A stretch of DNA of 64,000 nucleotides from an uncultured Clostridia bacterium (GCA_946567425.1 CAMNXF010000009.1:53122-117121); one strand, 5' to 3'; shown: positions 1 to 8,050, numbered from the stretch's first letter. Numbers and translations are program-made. The notes: generated by a model not told the origin, from the letters alone.

Positions 1-321
1 GAAAAGCTCTGTGCCTATACCGTGTCGGCGGCAGCTCTCCGCGACCGCGAAGCAGTCGATATAGCACACCTTGCGCGGGTGTTTTTCCTCGGTGTTCACG
101 TCAATTATTTTCACGACCGCGTAGCCGTCGAGTTTACCGCCGCTGTCGTGTACAAGAACGCTCTGCCTTTCGTCGCTCAGTATCTCGACGATGCGCCGCA
201 AAAACCATTCGCGTTCGGGCATTCTGAACGTCTCGGGCTTTATCCCGACATGGCGGCGGTGAAGCTCGATAAACAGCTCCGTAAGCTCCATATGGTCGTT
301 AATATCTGCAAATCTTATCAT
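1..321 (-). CDS. GNAT family N-acetyltransferase (N-terminal part, cut by window edge)
   Basis: Reading the minus strand from an ATG at 321 gives 107 codons that stay open to the window edge, so the C-terminus is missing. A strong AAGGAGG lies just upstream (about 327-333). The protein begins MIRFADINDHMELTELF and reaches the GNAT acetyl-CoA pyrophosphate loop RRHGIGTELF (R-x-x-G-x-G) at the edge; the preceding strand VCYIDCFAVAESCR is the usual beta-4 of the fold. The substrate cannot be deduced. It is the first gene downstream of the T-box leader at 403-668, so it probably heads an operon controlled by tRNA charging. An ORF on the opposite strand here is a shadow. Confidence 0.8.
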   Translation of the reverse strand, partial: MIRFADINDHMELTELFIELHRRHVGIKPETFRMPEREWFLRRIVEILSDERQSVLVHDSGGKLDGYAVVKIIDVNTEEKHPRKVCYIDCFAVAESCRRHGIGTELF

Positions 322-363
322 AAAATCCTCCTTAATTTTAAAGTGAGAATTTTACATAGCCGA

Positions 364-381
364 TGAGATGTTCACATCTCA
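364..381. repeat. 8-bp perfect palindrome between T-box terminator and GNAT start
   Basis: TGAGATGT and ACATCTCA face each other with a 2-nt centre. It lies downstream of the T-box terminator and about 40 nt before the acetyltransferase start. It could be a protein-binding site or a small leader hairpin; nothing else decides its role. Confidence 0.35.
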
Positions 382-402
382 CGGATAACACCCTCTTTCA
401 AT

Positions 403-668
403 AAAAAAGCCCTCGCCGAGCAAAGCTCAGAGAGGGCGCTGAAATTTAAATAGCGCGGTACCACCTCAGTCTGCGGAATATCCTGCGACAAACCGCCTTT
501 GAACAGCAGTAACGGGCTTACCCGTGTCCGCTAATAGGAAACCGTTCGCAAGACCGCTCGGGGAGGTAATTTACAAAACGCGCCCTGCCGTCTCGCACCA
601 ACCGGCGGCTCTCTGAAAAGGTTATGCGTTCGCTACTGTATTCCCGTCAACGCTTTAAAATATTCACT
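403..668 (-). ncRNA. T-box leader (tRNA-sensing antiterminator)
   Basis: On the minus strand the leader carries the classical T-box landmarks in order: a GACGGGAA/AGTA segment of stem I, an AGAGAG stretch, GGTTGGTGCGAGAC of the apical loop region, a CGAGC K-turn-like piece, the T-box core AGGTGGTACCGCG (454-466), and an intrinsic terminator with stem GCCCTC/GAGGGC plus six T (403-437). Uncharged tRNA would pair with the T-box bulge and stop the terminator from forming. The specifier codon is not assigned with confidence; the trinucleotide before ACCTCCCCGAGC reads ATT, which would be Ile if the usual spacing holds. The leader ends about 80 nt before the acetyltransferase. Confidence 0.88.
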
Positions 669-674
669 TTCAGC

Positions 675-703
675 ATTATATCATATTTGCGCGGATTTGT
701 CAA
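675..703 (-). promoter_or_regulatory. sigma-A promoter of the T-box operon
   Basis: On the minus strand TTGACA (698-703) and TATAAT (675-680) are separated by exactly 17 nt, a consensus housekeeping promoter. Transcription would start near 668 and enter the T-box leader. It lies 25 nt downstream of the DAHP synthase stop region, so the T-box operon is transcribed independently of that gene. Confidence 0.88.
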
Positions 704-712
704 GGGGTCAGC

Positions 713-1741
713 TTACAATTGATCCGCAATTCCGAGAATGAGCTTTTCGGACTTCTCCCAGCCGAGGCACGGGTCGGTTATCGACTTGCCGTATGTGCCC
801 TCTTCGATCTTCTGTGAGCCGTCCTCGATGTAGCTTTCAATCATCAAGCCCTTGACAATATTGCGTATCTCCTTGGAGTGACGCATAGAGTGGAGTATCT
901 CGTTGGAAATGCGCACCTGTTCAAGGTACTGCTTGCCGCTGTTGGAGTGGTTGGTGTCGACGATTATCGCGGGATTATCCAAACCCTTTTCCATATACAT
1001 ATCGCAGCAGAGCTTCAGATCCTCGTAATGATAATTCGGGATAGTCTGGTCGTGCTTATTCTGAGCGCCGCGCAGAATAGCGTGCGCAAACGGATTGCCG
1101 TCCGACACTACCTCCCAGCCGCGGTAAATGAACGTGTGCTTAGCCTGTGCCGCCTGAATGGAGTTGAACATGACCGACAGCGTTCCCGAGGTGGGGTTTT
1201 TCATGCCGACGGGGCACTCCATGCCGCTCGCCACGAGACGGTGGTGCTGATCCTCGACCGAGCGCGCTCCCACCGCGACATACGAAAGCAGATCGCTCAG
1301 ATAACGGTAATTCTCGGGGTAGAGCATTTCGTCCGCGCAAGTAAGGTGCGTTTCGGCTATAGCGCGCGCGTGCAGCTTTCTCACCTGTATGATACCCTCG
1401 AGCATATCCTCGCTTTTAGTGGGGTCGGGCTGGTGGATAAGCCCCTTGTAGCCCGTGCCGTTCGTGCGGGGTTTTCCTGTGTAAATGCGCGGTACGATAA
1501 GTATTTTGTCCTTTACCTGTTCCTGAACCTTTGCAAGGCGGTTGGTGTAATCCATCACGGAATCCTCGTTGTCCGCAGAGCACGGTCCGATTATCAGCAA
1601 AAACTTGTCGCTCTTGCCTGTGAACACGTCCGCGATCTGCTTGTCGCGGGCAGCCTTTACCTGCTTTATTTCCTCGGAAATTGGGTGCATTTCCTTAACC
1701 TCTTTCGGGATAGGCAATTTTCTGTTAAATGTCATTGACAT
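713..1741 (-). CDS. aroF: 3-deoxy-7-phosphoheptulonate (DAHP) synthase, class I alpha
   Basis: This enzyme condenses phosphoenolpyruvate with erythrose 4-phosphate, the first step of the shikimate pathway. The 342-residue protein resembles the E. coli AroF/AroG/AroH type: LLIIGPCSADN near residue 50, KPRTNGTGYKG, VGARSVEDQHHR, KNPTSG and the metal-binding DTNHSNSGK near the C-terminus are all present. The length is normal for the family. AAAGGAGA precedes the ATG at 1741. A second in-frame ATG three codons in is possible. It is monocistronic on the minus strand, with its own promoter at 1779-1807. Which aromatic amino acid feeds back on it cannot be told from sequence. Confidence 0.95.
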   Translation of the reverse strand: MSMTFNRKLPIPKEVKEMHPISEEIKQVKAARDKQIADVFTGKSDKFLLIIGPCSADNEDSVMDYTNRLAKVQEQVKDKILIVPRIYTGKPRTNGTGYKGLIHQPDPTKSEDMLEGIIQVRKLHARAIAETHLTCADEMLYPENYRYLSDLLSYVAVGARSVEDQHHRLVASGMECPVGMKNPTSGTLSVMFNSIQAAQAKHTFIYRGWEVVSDGNPFAHAILRGAQNKHDQTIPNYHYEDLKLCCDMYMEKGLDNPAIIVDTNHSNSGKQYLEQVRISNEILHSMRHSKEIRNIVKGLMIESYIEDGSQKIEEGTYGKSITDPCLGWEKSEKLILGIADQL

Positions 1742-1778
1742 GGTATAGCGTCTCCTTTGATTTTATTCATACTCTTAT

Positions 1779-1807
1779 ATTCTATCACATTCGACAGTTT
1801 TTTTCAA
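1779..1807 (-). promoter_or_regulatory. promoter of the DAHP synthase gene
   Basis: On the minus strand TTGAAA (1802-1807) and TAGAAT (1779-1784) are spaced by 17 nt. The distance to the ATG at 1741 leaves a leader of roughly 30 nt, too short for a riboswitch. Confidence 0.6.
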
Positions 1808-1886
1808 GGGGGTAAGCAAAAATATTTTTAGTGCTTTTAGGTGTTAAAGTGAGGGCGCAAGCATTACACCCCAGCAATGTGTTATA

Positions 1887-2189
1887 CTAAATACACGTCC
1901 AGCAAAATATTGCAAACGGAAAACTTAGAACGGTCAATGCGATGTGAACGCTTATCGAGATGATTATCCACAGTTTTTTCGGTCTGGTATACAGATGATA
2001 ATGAAAGGATATAAAAAGCGAATGAAACAGCCAACTTACAAGCAAAACACCGGTTCTTATCCATACAAAATACGTATCTCCCCAATCGTTACCGAAATAG
2101 GGAATACACGTAAGGGCTATGACAAGCGCAGCGGCAGTCGTAACAATCCAAATAATTAAATATACTCTGCGGTTTGATCTCTTTTCCAT
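1887..2189 (-). CDS. small membrane protein of unknown function
   Basis: The 100-residue protein is almost entirely hydrophobic with about three membrane segments (YLIIWIVTTAAALVIAL, FVWIRTGVLLVSWLFHSLF, LWIIISISVHIALTVLSF) and a basic start MEKRSNRR. AAAAGGAG precedes the ATG at 2189, and a good promoter lies at 2226-2254. I do not recognise a family. The gene stands alone between the DAHP synthase and the divergent amidase-domain gene. Confidence 0.7.
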   Translation of the reverse strand: MEKRSNRRVYLIIWIVTTAAALVIALTCIPYFGNDWGDTYFVWIRTGVLLVSWLFHSLFISFHYHLYTRPKKLWIIISISVHIALTVLSFPFAIFCWTCI

Positions 2190-2225
2190 AATTCGGCTCC
2201 TTTTCCCAAATTCTTCCTTAAGATT

Positions 2226-2254
2226 ATTTTATCACATATCCGTCCTTCTGTCAA
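2226..2254 (-). promoter_or_regulatory. promoter of the small membrane protein gene
   Basis: On the minus strand TTGACA (2249-2254) and TAAAAT (2226-2231) are 17 nt apart. It drives the gene starting at 2189 and supports that gene being real. Confidence 0.7.
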
Positions 2255-2306
2255 TACCGTAACCAAAACCGCCGCGCCGCATAATATGAATAAAGGAGTT
2301 GATATT

Positions 2307-2822
2307 ATGCTTATCGAGACCGAATACGACAGGCGGGCGGCGGTCGCCTACGCGCTGAACTGGGCGTTCGCGAGAAATCCGCGCTTTTACGATTTCGAGG
2401 ACATAGGCGGCGACTGCACGAATTTCGTTTCGCAGTGTATGTACGCGGGGTGCGGCGTGATGAACTACTCGCAGGAGAACGGCTGGTATTACATAAATTC
2501 CGATAACCGCGCGCCCTCGTGGACAGGCGTGAACTTTCTGCGCGAGTTTCTGCTGACGAACAGGGGAGCGGGCGTTTACGGCGAGGAAGCGCCGCTTTCC
2601 GAGCTTCGGCACGGCGATATTATTCAGCTTATCAACCGTTCGGGGCGGTTTTATCATACCGTTTTCGTTTCGGCGGTGTTCAGCCCTGCAACGCCGCAAA
2701 ACATTTTCGTGTGCGCACATTCTGTAGACGCGCGCAACCGCAGACTGTCAACGTATAATTTCGCAGATACGTTCGGCATACACATTATCGGCGCGCGAAA
2801 AGAGATCGTTCTTAATTCTTAA
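2307..2822 (+). CDS. amidase-domain protein (Amidase_6 type)
   Basis: The 171-residue protein matches the small cysteine amidase domain found in clostridial secreted or spore-associated proteins: YALNWAFARNPRFYDFED, the catalytic GGDCTNFVSQC (Cys nucleophile), RHGDIIQL, FYHTVFVSA with the probable catalytic His, and AHSVDARNRRLSTY. It has no signal peptide. I chose the ATG at 2307 over an ATG 7 codons upstream because AAAGGAG sits 6-13 nt before 2307. It is followed after 11 nt by the LysM/GH18 gene, and the two together suggest a role in cell wall or cortex hydrolysis. The substrate is not known. Confidence 0.82.
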   Translation: MLIETEYDRRAAVAYALNWAFARNPRFYDFEDIGGDCTNFVSQCMYAGCGVMNYSQENGWYYINSDNRAPSWTGVNFLREFLLTNRGAGVYGEEAPLSELRHGDIIQLINRSGRFYHTVFVSAVFSPATPQNIFVCAHSVDARNRRLSTYNFADTFGIHIIGARKEIVLNS

Positions 2823-2833
2823 AGGAGGCTGCT

Positions 2834-4105
2834 ATGTTTATTTATACCGTTCAATCGGGTGATAACCTCAATCTGCTTTCACGCCGCTTCGGCATTCCCG
2901 CGAACCGTATCGCCGCGGATAACGCTCTGCGCTACCCGAACAATCTTGTCGTCGGGCAGAGCCTTGTCATTATGTCAAATTCAATGCGCTACACGCTCCA
3001 AGAGGGGCAGACGCTGTATTCCGTGGCACAGGAGTTCGGAGTGCCGCTTGAAACGCTGCTCGAAGCAAATCCGAATGTCAACCCGATCTCGCTTCAGCCG
3101 GGCGAGGTCATCAATATCCCCATGGAGAGCGATATCAGCCGCCGTCCCGCGATAATCAACGGTTTCGCTTACCCGAATATCACCGAATACGCACTCAACT
3201 GTGCGCTGCCGTTTATGACGTTCTTAAGCCCGTTCAGCTACTCGATAACTACGCAAGGAGAGCTGATAGCGCCCGACGCGGATGATCTCATCTACCGCGC
3301 GACGCGCAGCGCCGTAATGCCGCTTATGGTTGTCACGAACATCTACGACGGCAGCTTTTCGACCGAGGTGCTCTCGCAGATACTCGCCGACAGCGAGGCG
3401 CGCGAGCGGCTTATTTCCTCTATATTCTACGAGCTTGATGACAAGGGTTACTACGGCTTGAACCTCGATATGGAATACATCTCGCCCGACGACCGCGAAA
3501 CCTACAACGCGTTCCTTATGGAAATATCGGAGCGGCTGCATGAGGCGGGATATATTCTTGTTACCGCTGTTGCGCCGAAGTACCGTGCCGACCAGCAGGG
3601 TATTCTCTACGAATCGCACGACTACCGCGTTCAGGGTGAGGCAGCGGATTATGTCGTGATCATGACATACGAATGGGGGTATACGTACAGCGCCCCGATG
3701 TCCGTTCAGCCGATAGAGGAAGTCCGCAAGGTGTTGACCTATGCTGTCTCGGAGATACCATCCGAAAAGATACTTATGGGCATGCCGAATTACGGATACG
3801 ATTGGACGCTTCCGTACACGCGCGGCACGGCGGCGCAGAGCATAGGCTTTATCGCGGCGACCGACCTGGCGGTCAAGTATAACTCCGAAATACGCTATGA
3901 CGAGCAGACGCAGACCCCGTATTTCAACTACACCGAAAACGGAACGCGTCACGTCGTCTGGTTTGACGATCCGCGCAGCATTGACGCGAAACTGGGACTT
4001 ATAGACGAATTCGACCTTGCGGGAGCGTCGTGGTGGACGATAAACCGCTGCTACGTTCCGAATTGGCTGATCGTGCAGAATAGATTTGAGGTAGCAAAAC
4101 TTTAA
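2834..4105 (+). CDS. LysM-containing glycosyl hydrolase family 18 protein (SleL/YaaH-like)
   Basis: The 423-residue protein has two N-terminal LysM repeats (about residues 2-46 and 52-97, each with the GDNLNLLSRRFGI / GQTLYSVAQEFGV pattern) and a GH18 catalytic barrel. The active-site strand reads YGLNLDMEYI, with Asp and Glu of the D-x-E motif present. The architecture is that of spore cortex N-acetylglucosaminidases SleL/YaaH, which act on muramic-lactam peptidoglycan during germination; the specific role here is inference. AAAGGAGG precedes the ATG. The TAA stop (4103-4105) is also the target-site duplication of the MITE that follows. Confidence 0.9.
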   Translation: MFIYTVQSGDNLNLLSRRFGIPANRIAADNALRYPNNLVVGQSLVIMSNSMRYTLQEGQTLYSVAQEFGVPLETLLEANPNVNPISLQPGEVINIPMESDISRRPAIINGFAYPNITEYALNCALPFMTFLSPFSYSITTQGELIAPDADDLIYRATRSAVMPLMVVTNIYDGSFSTEVLSQILADSEARERLISSIFYELDDKGYYGLNLDMEYISPDDRETYNAFLMEISERLHEAGYILVTAVAPKYRADQQGILYESHDYRVQGEAADYVVIMTYEWGYTYSAPMSVQPIEEVRKVLTYAVSEIPSEKILMGMPNYGYDWTLPYTRGTAAQSIGFIAATDLAVKYNSEIRYDEQTQTPYFNYTENGTRHVVWFDDPRSIDAKLGLIDEFDLAGASWWTINRCYVPNWLIVQNRFEVAKL

Positions 4106-4266
4106 GAACCTGTCTTCACAAGATATTGCACGCGTCTTTTCGGCAAATTTTGCCGATGACAGCGTTGGAAGCCCTTGAAATACGTCAAGTATTCCTGCGG
4201 GCTTCCGCCTTGTCCTCGACAAAATTTGCTCGAAAATCCACGCACAAATCTTGTGAAGACAGGTTC
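4106..4266. mobile_element. MITE-like foldback element (161 bp)
   Basis: The ends are perfect inverted repeats, GAACCTGTCTTCACAAGAT at 4106-4124 and its complement at 4248-4266. The similarity continues inward: the left arm from 4106 to about 4175 and the right arm from about 4198 to 4266 are imperfect inverted copies almost to the centre, so the transcript would fold into one long hairpin. The flanks are TAA (4103-4105) and TAA (4267-4269), a 3-bp direct repeat of the T-N-A type made by IS5-like transposases. There is no coding capacity. It separates the GH18 gene from the terminator at 4275-4305. Confidence 0.8.
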
Positions 4267-4274
4267 TAAAAAAT

Positions 4275-4305
4275 GCCCCTGCGGAATTTAACTGTCCACA
4301 GGGGC
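4275..4305 (-). terminator. intrinsic terminator shared by convergent genes
   Basis: GCCCCTGCGG (4275-4284) pairs with CCACAGGGGC (4296-4305) with one mismatch. On the minus strand the stem is followed by ATTTTTT, on the plus strand by TTTT, so it can end the beta-helix lipoprotein operon and also serve the GH18 gene. Confidence 0.8.
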
Positions 4306-4311
4306 TTTTGG

Positions 4312-6228
4312 TTACATATTTCCGTTGGGAATTTCGGGCGGAGTTCCGTTATTATCCGGAGGAGTTCCGCCGTTGTCGGGAGGGTTCCCGCCGAGATCAC
4401 CGCCCGGGCGCTGTCCGCCGTTGCCGTTTGGTCTGCCCATTCCTCCGCCGAAGCCGCCGTGACCGCCAAATCCTCCGCCGAAGCCGTTTCCGTCAGCGCC
4501 GTTGCCGACAACTCCCTCGGCGGCAGTGAGCGTTGACAGAAGCTCTCCGTTTGAGTAAATACCGTATTCCTCACCGATAATCAGCTTGTCGCTTGTGAAT
4601 ATCAACGATTGGCATTGCTTGGGTGTTTCGGTTGAAAGAACCGCTGTGCCGTTGGAAGAACGTACTTCAATTGTACTGCCCGCGCTTACGTTCGAGTTAA
4701 TTGAAAGACAAGGCTGCGAAAGCGTACTGGGAGCCTGCGCCATTCCCGACGCGCCGAGCGCGATAAGCGTGCCGCCGCTCACGGCGTAAGACTGTTCATA
4801 GTCGATAGCGCCGTTGCCCGAGTTCGTTGGACCGTAAACCACGATATTCCCGCCGCTCTGCGCGATCGTGCCGTTGCTGTCAATGCCGTCGCCGTCGGCG
4901 TCAATGGTAATATTTCCGCCCGATATGCTGATATAGTAGTCCCCGCCGCTGCCGTTAAAGCCCCAGAAGCTTCCGTTGTCGCCGCCCGCCGCGTTAAGTC
5001 CGTCGTCGGCAGCCTTGATATGAATTTCGCCGCCGCTTATATCGATATTTTTGCCCTCAAGCCCCTCGTAGCTTTTGGTTACGGTGATCTTACCGTTCTT
5101 GACAGAGAGCGATCCGTCGGCGTGAATGCCGTCGTCGCAGGTTGACAAGGTAAGAATACCGCCCGAAACATTCGCGTCAGCGTTGGAGTGAACGCTGTCG
5201 TCTGCGGAGATAACGTTTATTTCGCCGCCGAGAATTGTAAGATCGCCGCCCGCTTTCAAGCCCTTTTTGCTCTCGGAGTTTTCCGAGGTCTCCGTTATAT
5301 TTCCTCTGCGATCCCAATCGAACGGGTCGTCGGAGACCGTTATTTCCGCGTTTGCGTCCTCGCCGCCCGCGAATATCGTGAGCTTTCCGCCCTCAATGGT
5401 AAGCTCCTTTTCAGCCTGAATGCCGTCGCGTTCGGCGGTGATTTCAAGCTCGCCGCCCGAGATCGTGATATATCCGCGCCCGTCATCGGTATCGTTTGTT
5501 GATTTGATGCCGTCGCTCTTCGCGTTTACCGTAATCTTTCCGCCGTTTACGCACACATAATCCTTGCCGACTATACCGTCGTCCGCAGCGGTAATATCAA
5601 GCGTTCCCGAGTTCACGGCAAGTCCGTCCTTGCACTTTAAAGCGTCCTTGTAATTTGCCGTAACGGAGAGACTTCCGCCGCCCATTATAACCAAGTCCGC
5701 TCTTGAAAACACCGTGCCGTCGGGTTCGGTCCCGCCGTTTGCGAACGTGTAGTCCGCGCTGTCGGCAAGTGAATTTTCGGTGTTGTCGGCAAGATACAGC
5801 GCAAGGGTTTTTCCGCTCTCGCAGTCGATAACGCTGCCGTTCGCGCTTGTCAGTGAAACGCCGTCGAGCATGAGTGTTATCTCGTCGCTTTTGCCTGCTT
5901 CTATAATTATCTTCGCGTTGGCGGAGCTTCCCGTCAGCCTGTAAGCGCCAGCCTTGCTTATCGTGACCGTATTGTCCTTTACCGCAGCGCCGTTGCCGTT
6001 CACCTCGATCTTATCCTCCGCGAACGTTATCGTGCAATTTGCGGAACTCGGCACGGAAACGCTCACATTGTCGTTGTGTCCGTTTACGGACTCGGTCTGC
6101 GAGACGCTGCTGTTCATCAGCGGGGTGGACGTTGCTCCCGAATTGCTTTCCGCGTCCGTTTTGGTGCAGCCCGTCATTGCGACAGACAGTGCGCAGAACG
6201 CCGCAAGGGTCTTAAAATTCATATTCAT
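4312..6228 (-). CDS. carbohydrate-binding beta-helix lipoprotein (Cthe_2159 / DUF4353 type)
   Basis: The 638-residue protein starts with a lipoprotein signal (FKTLAAFCALSVAMTGC) and then shows the repeated pattern ISGGEI..I.ADDDGI / KNGKITV / GGNITIDADGDGIDSNG that is typical of the calcium-binding, polysaccharide-binding right-handed beta-helix family first described as Cthe_2159. The C-terminus (about residues 575-638) is a Gly/Asn/Pro-rich tail with NPPDNGGTPPDNNGTPPE, likely a wall-spanning or disordered segment. It is the last gene of a three-gene operon with a DUF4956 membrane protein and a VTC polyphosphate polymerase, 12 nt downstream of the former. Binding to pectin-like glycans is known for the family; the ligand here is unknown. 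Confidence 0.85.
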   Translation of the reverse strand: MNMNFKTLAAFCALSVAMTGCTKTDAESNSGATSTPLMNSSVSQTESVNGHNDNVSVSVPSSANCTITFAEDKIEVNGNGAAVKDNTVTISKAGAYRLTGSSANAKIIIEAGKSDEITLMLDGVSLTSANGSVIDCESGKTLALYLADNTENSLADSADYTFANGGTEPDGTVFSRADLVIMGGGSLSVTANYKDALKCKDGLAVNSGTLDITAADDGIVGKDYVCVNGGKITVNAKSDGIKSTNDTDDGRGYITISGGELEITAERDGIQAEKELTIEGGKLTIFAGGEDANAEITVSDDPFDWDRRGNITETSENSESKKGLKAGGDLTILGGEINVISADDSVHSNADANVSGGILTLSTCDDGIHADGSLSVKNGKITVTKSYEGLEGKNIDISGGEIHIKAADDGLNAAGGDNGSFWGFNGSGGDYYISISGGNITIDADGDGIDSNGTIAQSGGNIVVYGPTNSGNGAIDYEQSYAVSGGTLIALGASGMAQAPSTLSQPCLSINSNVSAGSTIEVRSSNGTAVLSTETPKQCQSLIFTSDKLIIGEEYGIYSNGELLSTLTAAEGVVGNGADGNGFGGGFGGHGGFGGGMGRPNGNGGQRPGGDLGGNPPDNGGTPPDNNGTPPEIPNGNM

Positions 6229-6240
6229 AATGATACCTCG

Positions 6241-6915
6241 TTACATCTCCTCGTGATTATCCGTCAACACGCTGCACGCAACCGTAAGATTTCCGTTTCT
6301 CACGCGTATTTTGTCGAGAAATTCCTTTTCCTTTTCCGCGTCCTTGAGAATTATCTCGTAACGCAGTTCATACAGCGTTCCCATGCTGACCGTCTTTGAC
6401 ATTATCAGCCGCGCGCTTGATGTGTATTCGGCGAAAATATCCTTGAAACAGGTCATATAGTCCGCGTCCTCGGGAATGAGTATCCTTAAAAGCTTTGCGG
6501 TTTTAACGATGCCGAACGCGGGGATAAAGCCGAGCGCCGCCAGAATAACCCCGACCGAAACGGCAATGATCGCCGCAAATCCGAGATAGCCCATGCCCGT
6601 CGCCAAGCCGATACCCATTGCCAGAAATACGTAACAAAGCTCTCTCGACGTTCCGGGTGCGGAACGGAATCTCACCAGATTGAACGCGCCCATTACCGCG
6701 ATACCCGCGCCGATAGAACCGTTCACCAGCATTATGACCGCCTGCACCAGAACGGGCAGCACCACCAGCGTCACCATTAAATTTTTGGACGCGCGCGGAT
6801 TGTTCAGCCTGTAAAGGAAAGCTGCAAGCAGTCCCAGCGCCGCCGAGGTCAGCGTACAAAAAAGCGCGCTCTGTGCGGTAAGTCCGACCGAAGTGTCAAT
6901 TATTGTTGAAAACAT
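6241..6915 (-). CDS. DUF4956 domain membrane protein
   Basis: The 224-residue protein has about four membrane segments in the first 150 residues (SALFCTLTSAALGLLAAFLY, LMVTLVVLPVLVQAVIMLV, and two in LCYVFLAMGIGLATGMGYLGFAAIIAVSVGVILAAL) and a soluble C-terminal ACT-like half ending in CSVLTDNHEEM. The central GSIGAGIAVMGAFNLVRFRSAPGTSREL is the family signature. DUF4956 genes are regularly found beside VTC-domain polymerases, and the order here is the same: VTC, 16 nt, DUF4956, 12 nt, beta-helix lipoprotein. The biochemical role is not established; handling of polyphosphate across the membrane is a guess from context. Confidence 0.85.
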   Translation of the reverse strand: MFSTIIDTSVGLTAQSALFCTLTSAALGLLAAFLYRLNNPRASKNLMVTLVVLPVLVQAVIMLVNGSIGAGIAVMGAFNLVRFRSAPGTSRELCYVFLAMGIGLATGMGYLGFAAIIAVSVGVILAALGFIPAFGIVKTAKLLRILIPEDADYMTCFKDIFAEYTSSARLIMSKTVSMGTLYELRYEIILKDAEKEKEFLDKIRVRNGNLTVACSVLTDNHEEM

Positions 6916-6931
6916 TTTTTTACTCCCGTTT

Positions 6932-7696
6932 TTATGTCTGTATTTCTTGCGGAATTAAATTTCCGTCTTGATTTTTTGCCGTTTCCCGTTGAGGTGCGAG
7001 GAATTTCCGTCGAACCTCCGCCGCGAATATCGTTCCGTATTTTGAGAACGAGCCGCAGTAAATTTTCTGCTCTGAAAGTATATTCACCAACCATAGCGGG
7101 ATAGCGCCCGCCGATTTCACTTCCATGACCGTGAACGGCTGCGCGCTCAGATATTCGCCGTAAGCACCCGAACGCAGATCGAGATCGCTGCGCCGGAACC
7201 GTATATTCCCGTCGAATGTCAGACGGAATTCCTTGTCGTCATTGCCGTAGTATGCCTCGCGGTCGTAACAGATGACTATTTTCGGTTTAAGGCTCATTCG
7301 GCGGATCATATAGTCGATCTCCTCGAAAACCTGTCCTCGTCCGCTTGGCGGTATGCCGTCGGTTATGTAGTCATGAAGCTCCTTGTAGCTAAGCTCAAGC
7401 CTGCGCTTGTAGGTTATTCCGCGGAATTTTTTCTTGATCTCCAGAAACGCCGCCGAGCCGTCCTCCGCTTTCTGCCCGTAGCTGCGGAGCCTTAACTTCT
7501 CGCGGTACGCGGGCTTTCCGAGGGAGGTGCGTATCAAGTCGTTATTGCGATTGTCGAGATAGATGTTGAGTATCGTATGTTTTCCGAAGTTGTCCTCGGT
7601 CATAAATTCCGAGATGCGTTCACGCAGAGTACCGTACTGCTCCTCGTCAAGCAGAAATTTCATTTCGCGCCGCTTGAACGTGTTCGCGTATGCCAA
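6932..7696 (-). CDS. VTC domain polyphosphate polymerase
   Basis: The 254-residue protein is a single VTC tunnel domain, which in the yeast vacuolar transporter chaperone makes polyphosphate from ATP. The characteristic basic and acidic residues are visible in order: FKRREMKF, YREKLRLRSYG, FLEIKKKFRGITYKRRLEL, KIVICYDREAYYG, FRLTFDGNIRFRR, VMEVKSAGAIPLWL and GSFSKYG. It is cytosolic and would depend on the adjacent DUF4956 protein for any membrane link. The start is a TTG at 7694-7696 preceded by AAAGGATGAG; no better ATG exists before the first conserved motif. A TATAAT hexamer lies on the minus strand at 7729-7734. Confidence 0.88.
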   Translation of the reverse strand: MAYANTFKRREMKFLLDEEQYGTLRERISEFMTEDNFGKHTILNIYLDNRNNDLIRTSLGKPAYREKLRLRSYGQKAEDGSAAFLEIKKKFRGITYKRRLELSYKELHDYITDGIPPSGRGQVFEEIDYMIRRMSLKPKIVICYDREAYYGNDDKEFRLTFDGNIRFRRSDLDLRSGAYGEYLSAQPFTVMEVKSAGAIPLWLVNILSEQKIYCGSFSKYGTIFAAEVRRKFLAPQRETAKNQDGNLIPQEIQT

Positions 7697-8050
7697 GTTT
7701 TTCTCATCCTTTCGCTGTCGTTGTTTGTATTATACAGCGGTATTGTGATAATTAAATGATAAAAGAAAAAACTTTTTTTGTAACTTTGTGCAATCTTTTT
7801 GTTGCTGGTTTGTTAATTTCAGTTAAAGTGCCGCCGCACGGGGAGGGAAGAGTCGCGCCGCTGATTTATTTTGTTGCCACCTGTGGCTTCGTTTCTTTGT
7901 ATTTTTGTGCTGCCGCACTGTTGCGAGAGGACACTTGCGCTCCGCTTAGCCCCCTTGCACCATGTGCGTCAAAACATTATGTTAAAATTCCTCATATTAA
8001 AGTTTCCAAAAAATTACCAAAAAATATCCTCATAAAAAAAGCAAATCGTG
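7697..8050. other. intergenic region between divergent operons, no gene supported
   Basis: The stretch is AT-rich at both ends and GC-rich in the middle. An open frame of 126 codons exists from 7756 but has no ribosome binding site and a low-complexity composition, so I do not call it. The only structure I see is a repeated short palindrome, GTGCCGCCGCAC at 7828-7839 and GTGCTGCCGCAC at 7907-7918, and a minus-strand TATAAT at 7729-7734 that may serve the VTC operon. Confidence 0.5.

Noticed and set aside
22..366. Plus-strand ORF of 114 codons at the window start
   Set aside because: It mirrors the GNAT acetyltransferase on the minus strand, which has a clear motif and ribosome binding site.
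878..1738. Plus-strand ORF of 286 codons
   Set aside because: Antisense shadow of the DAHP synthase gene; no homology or start signal.
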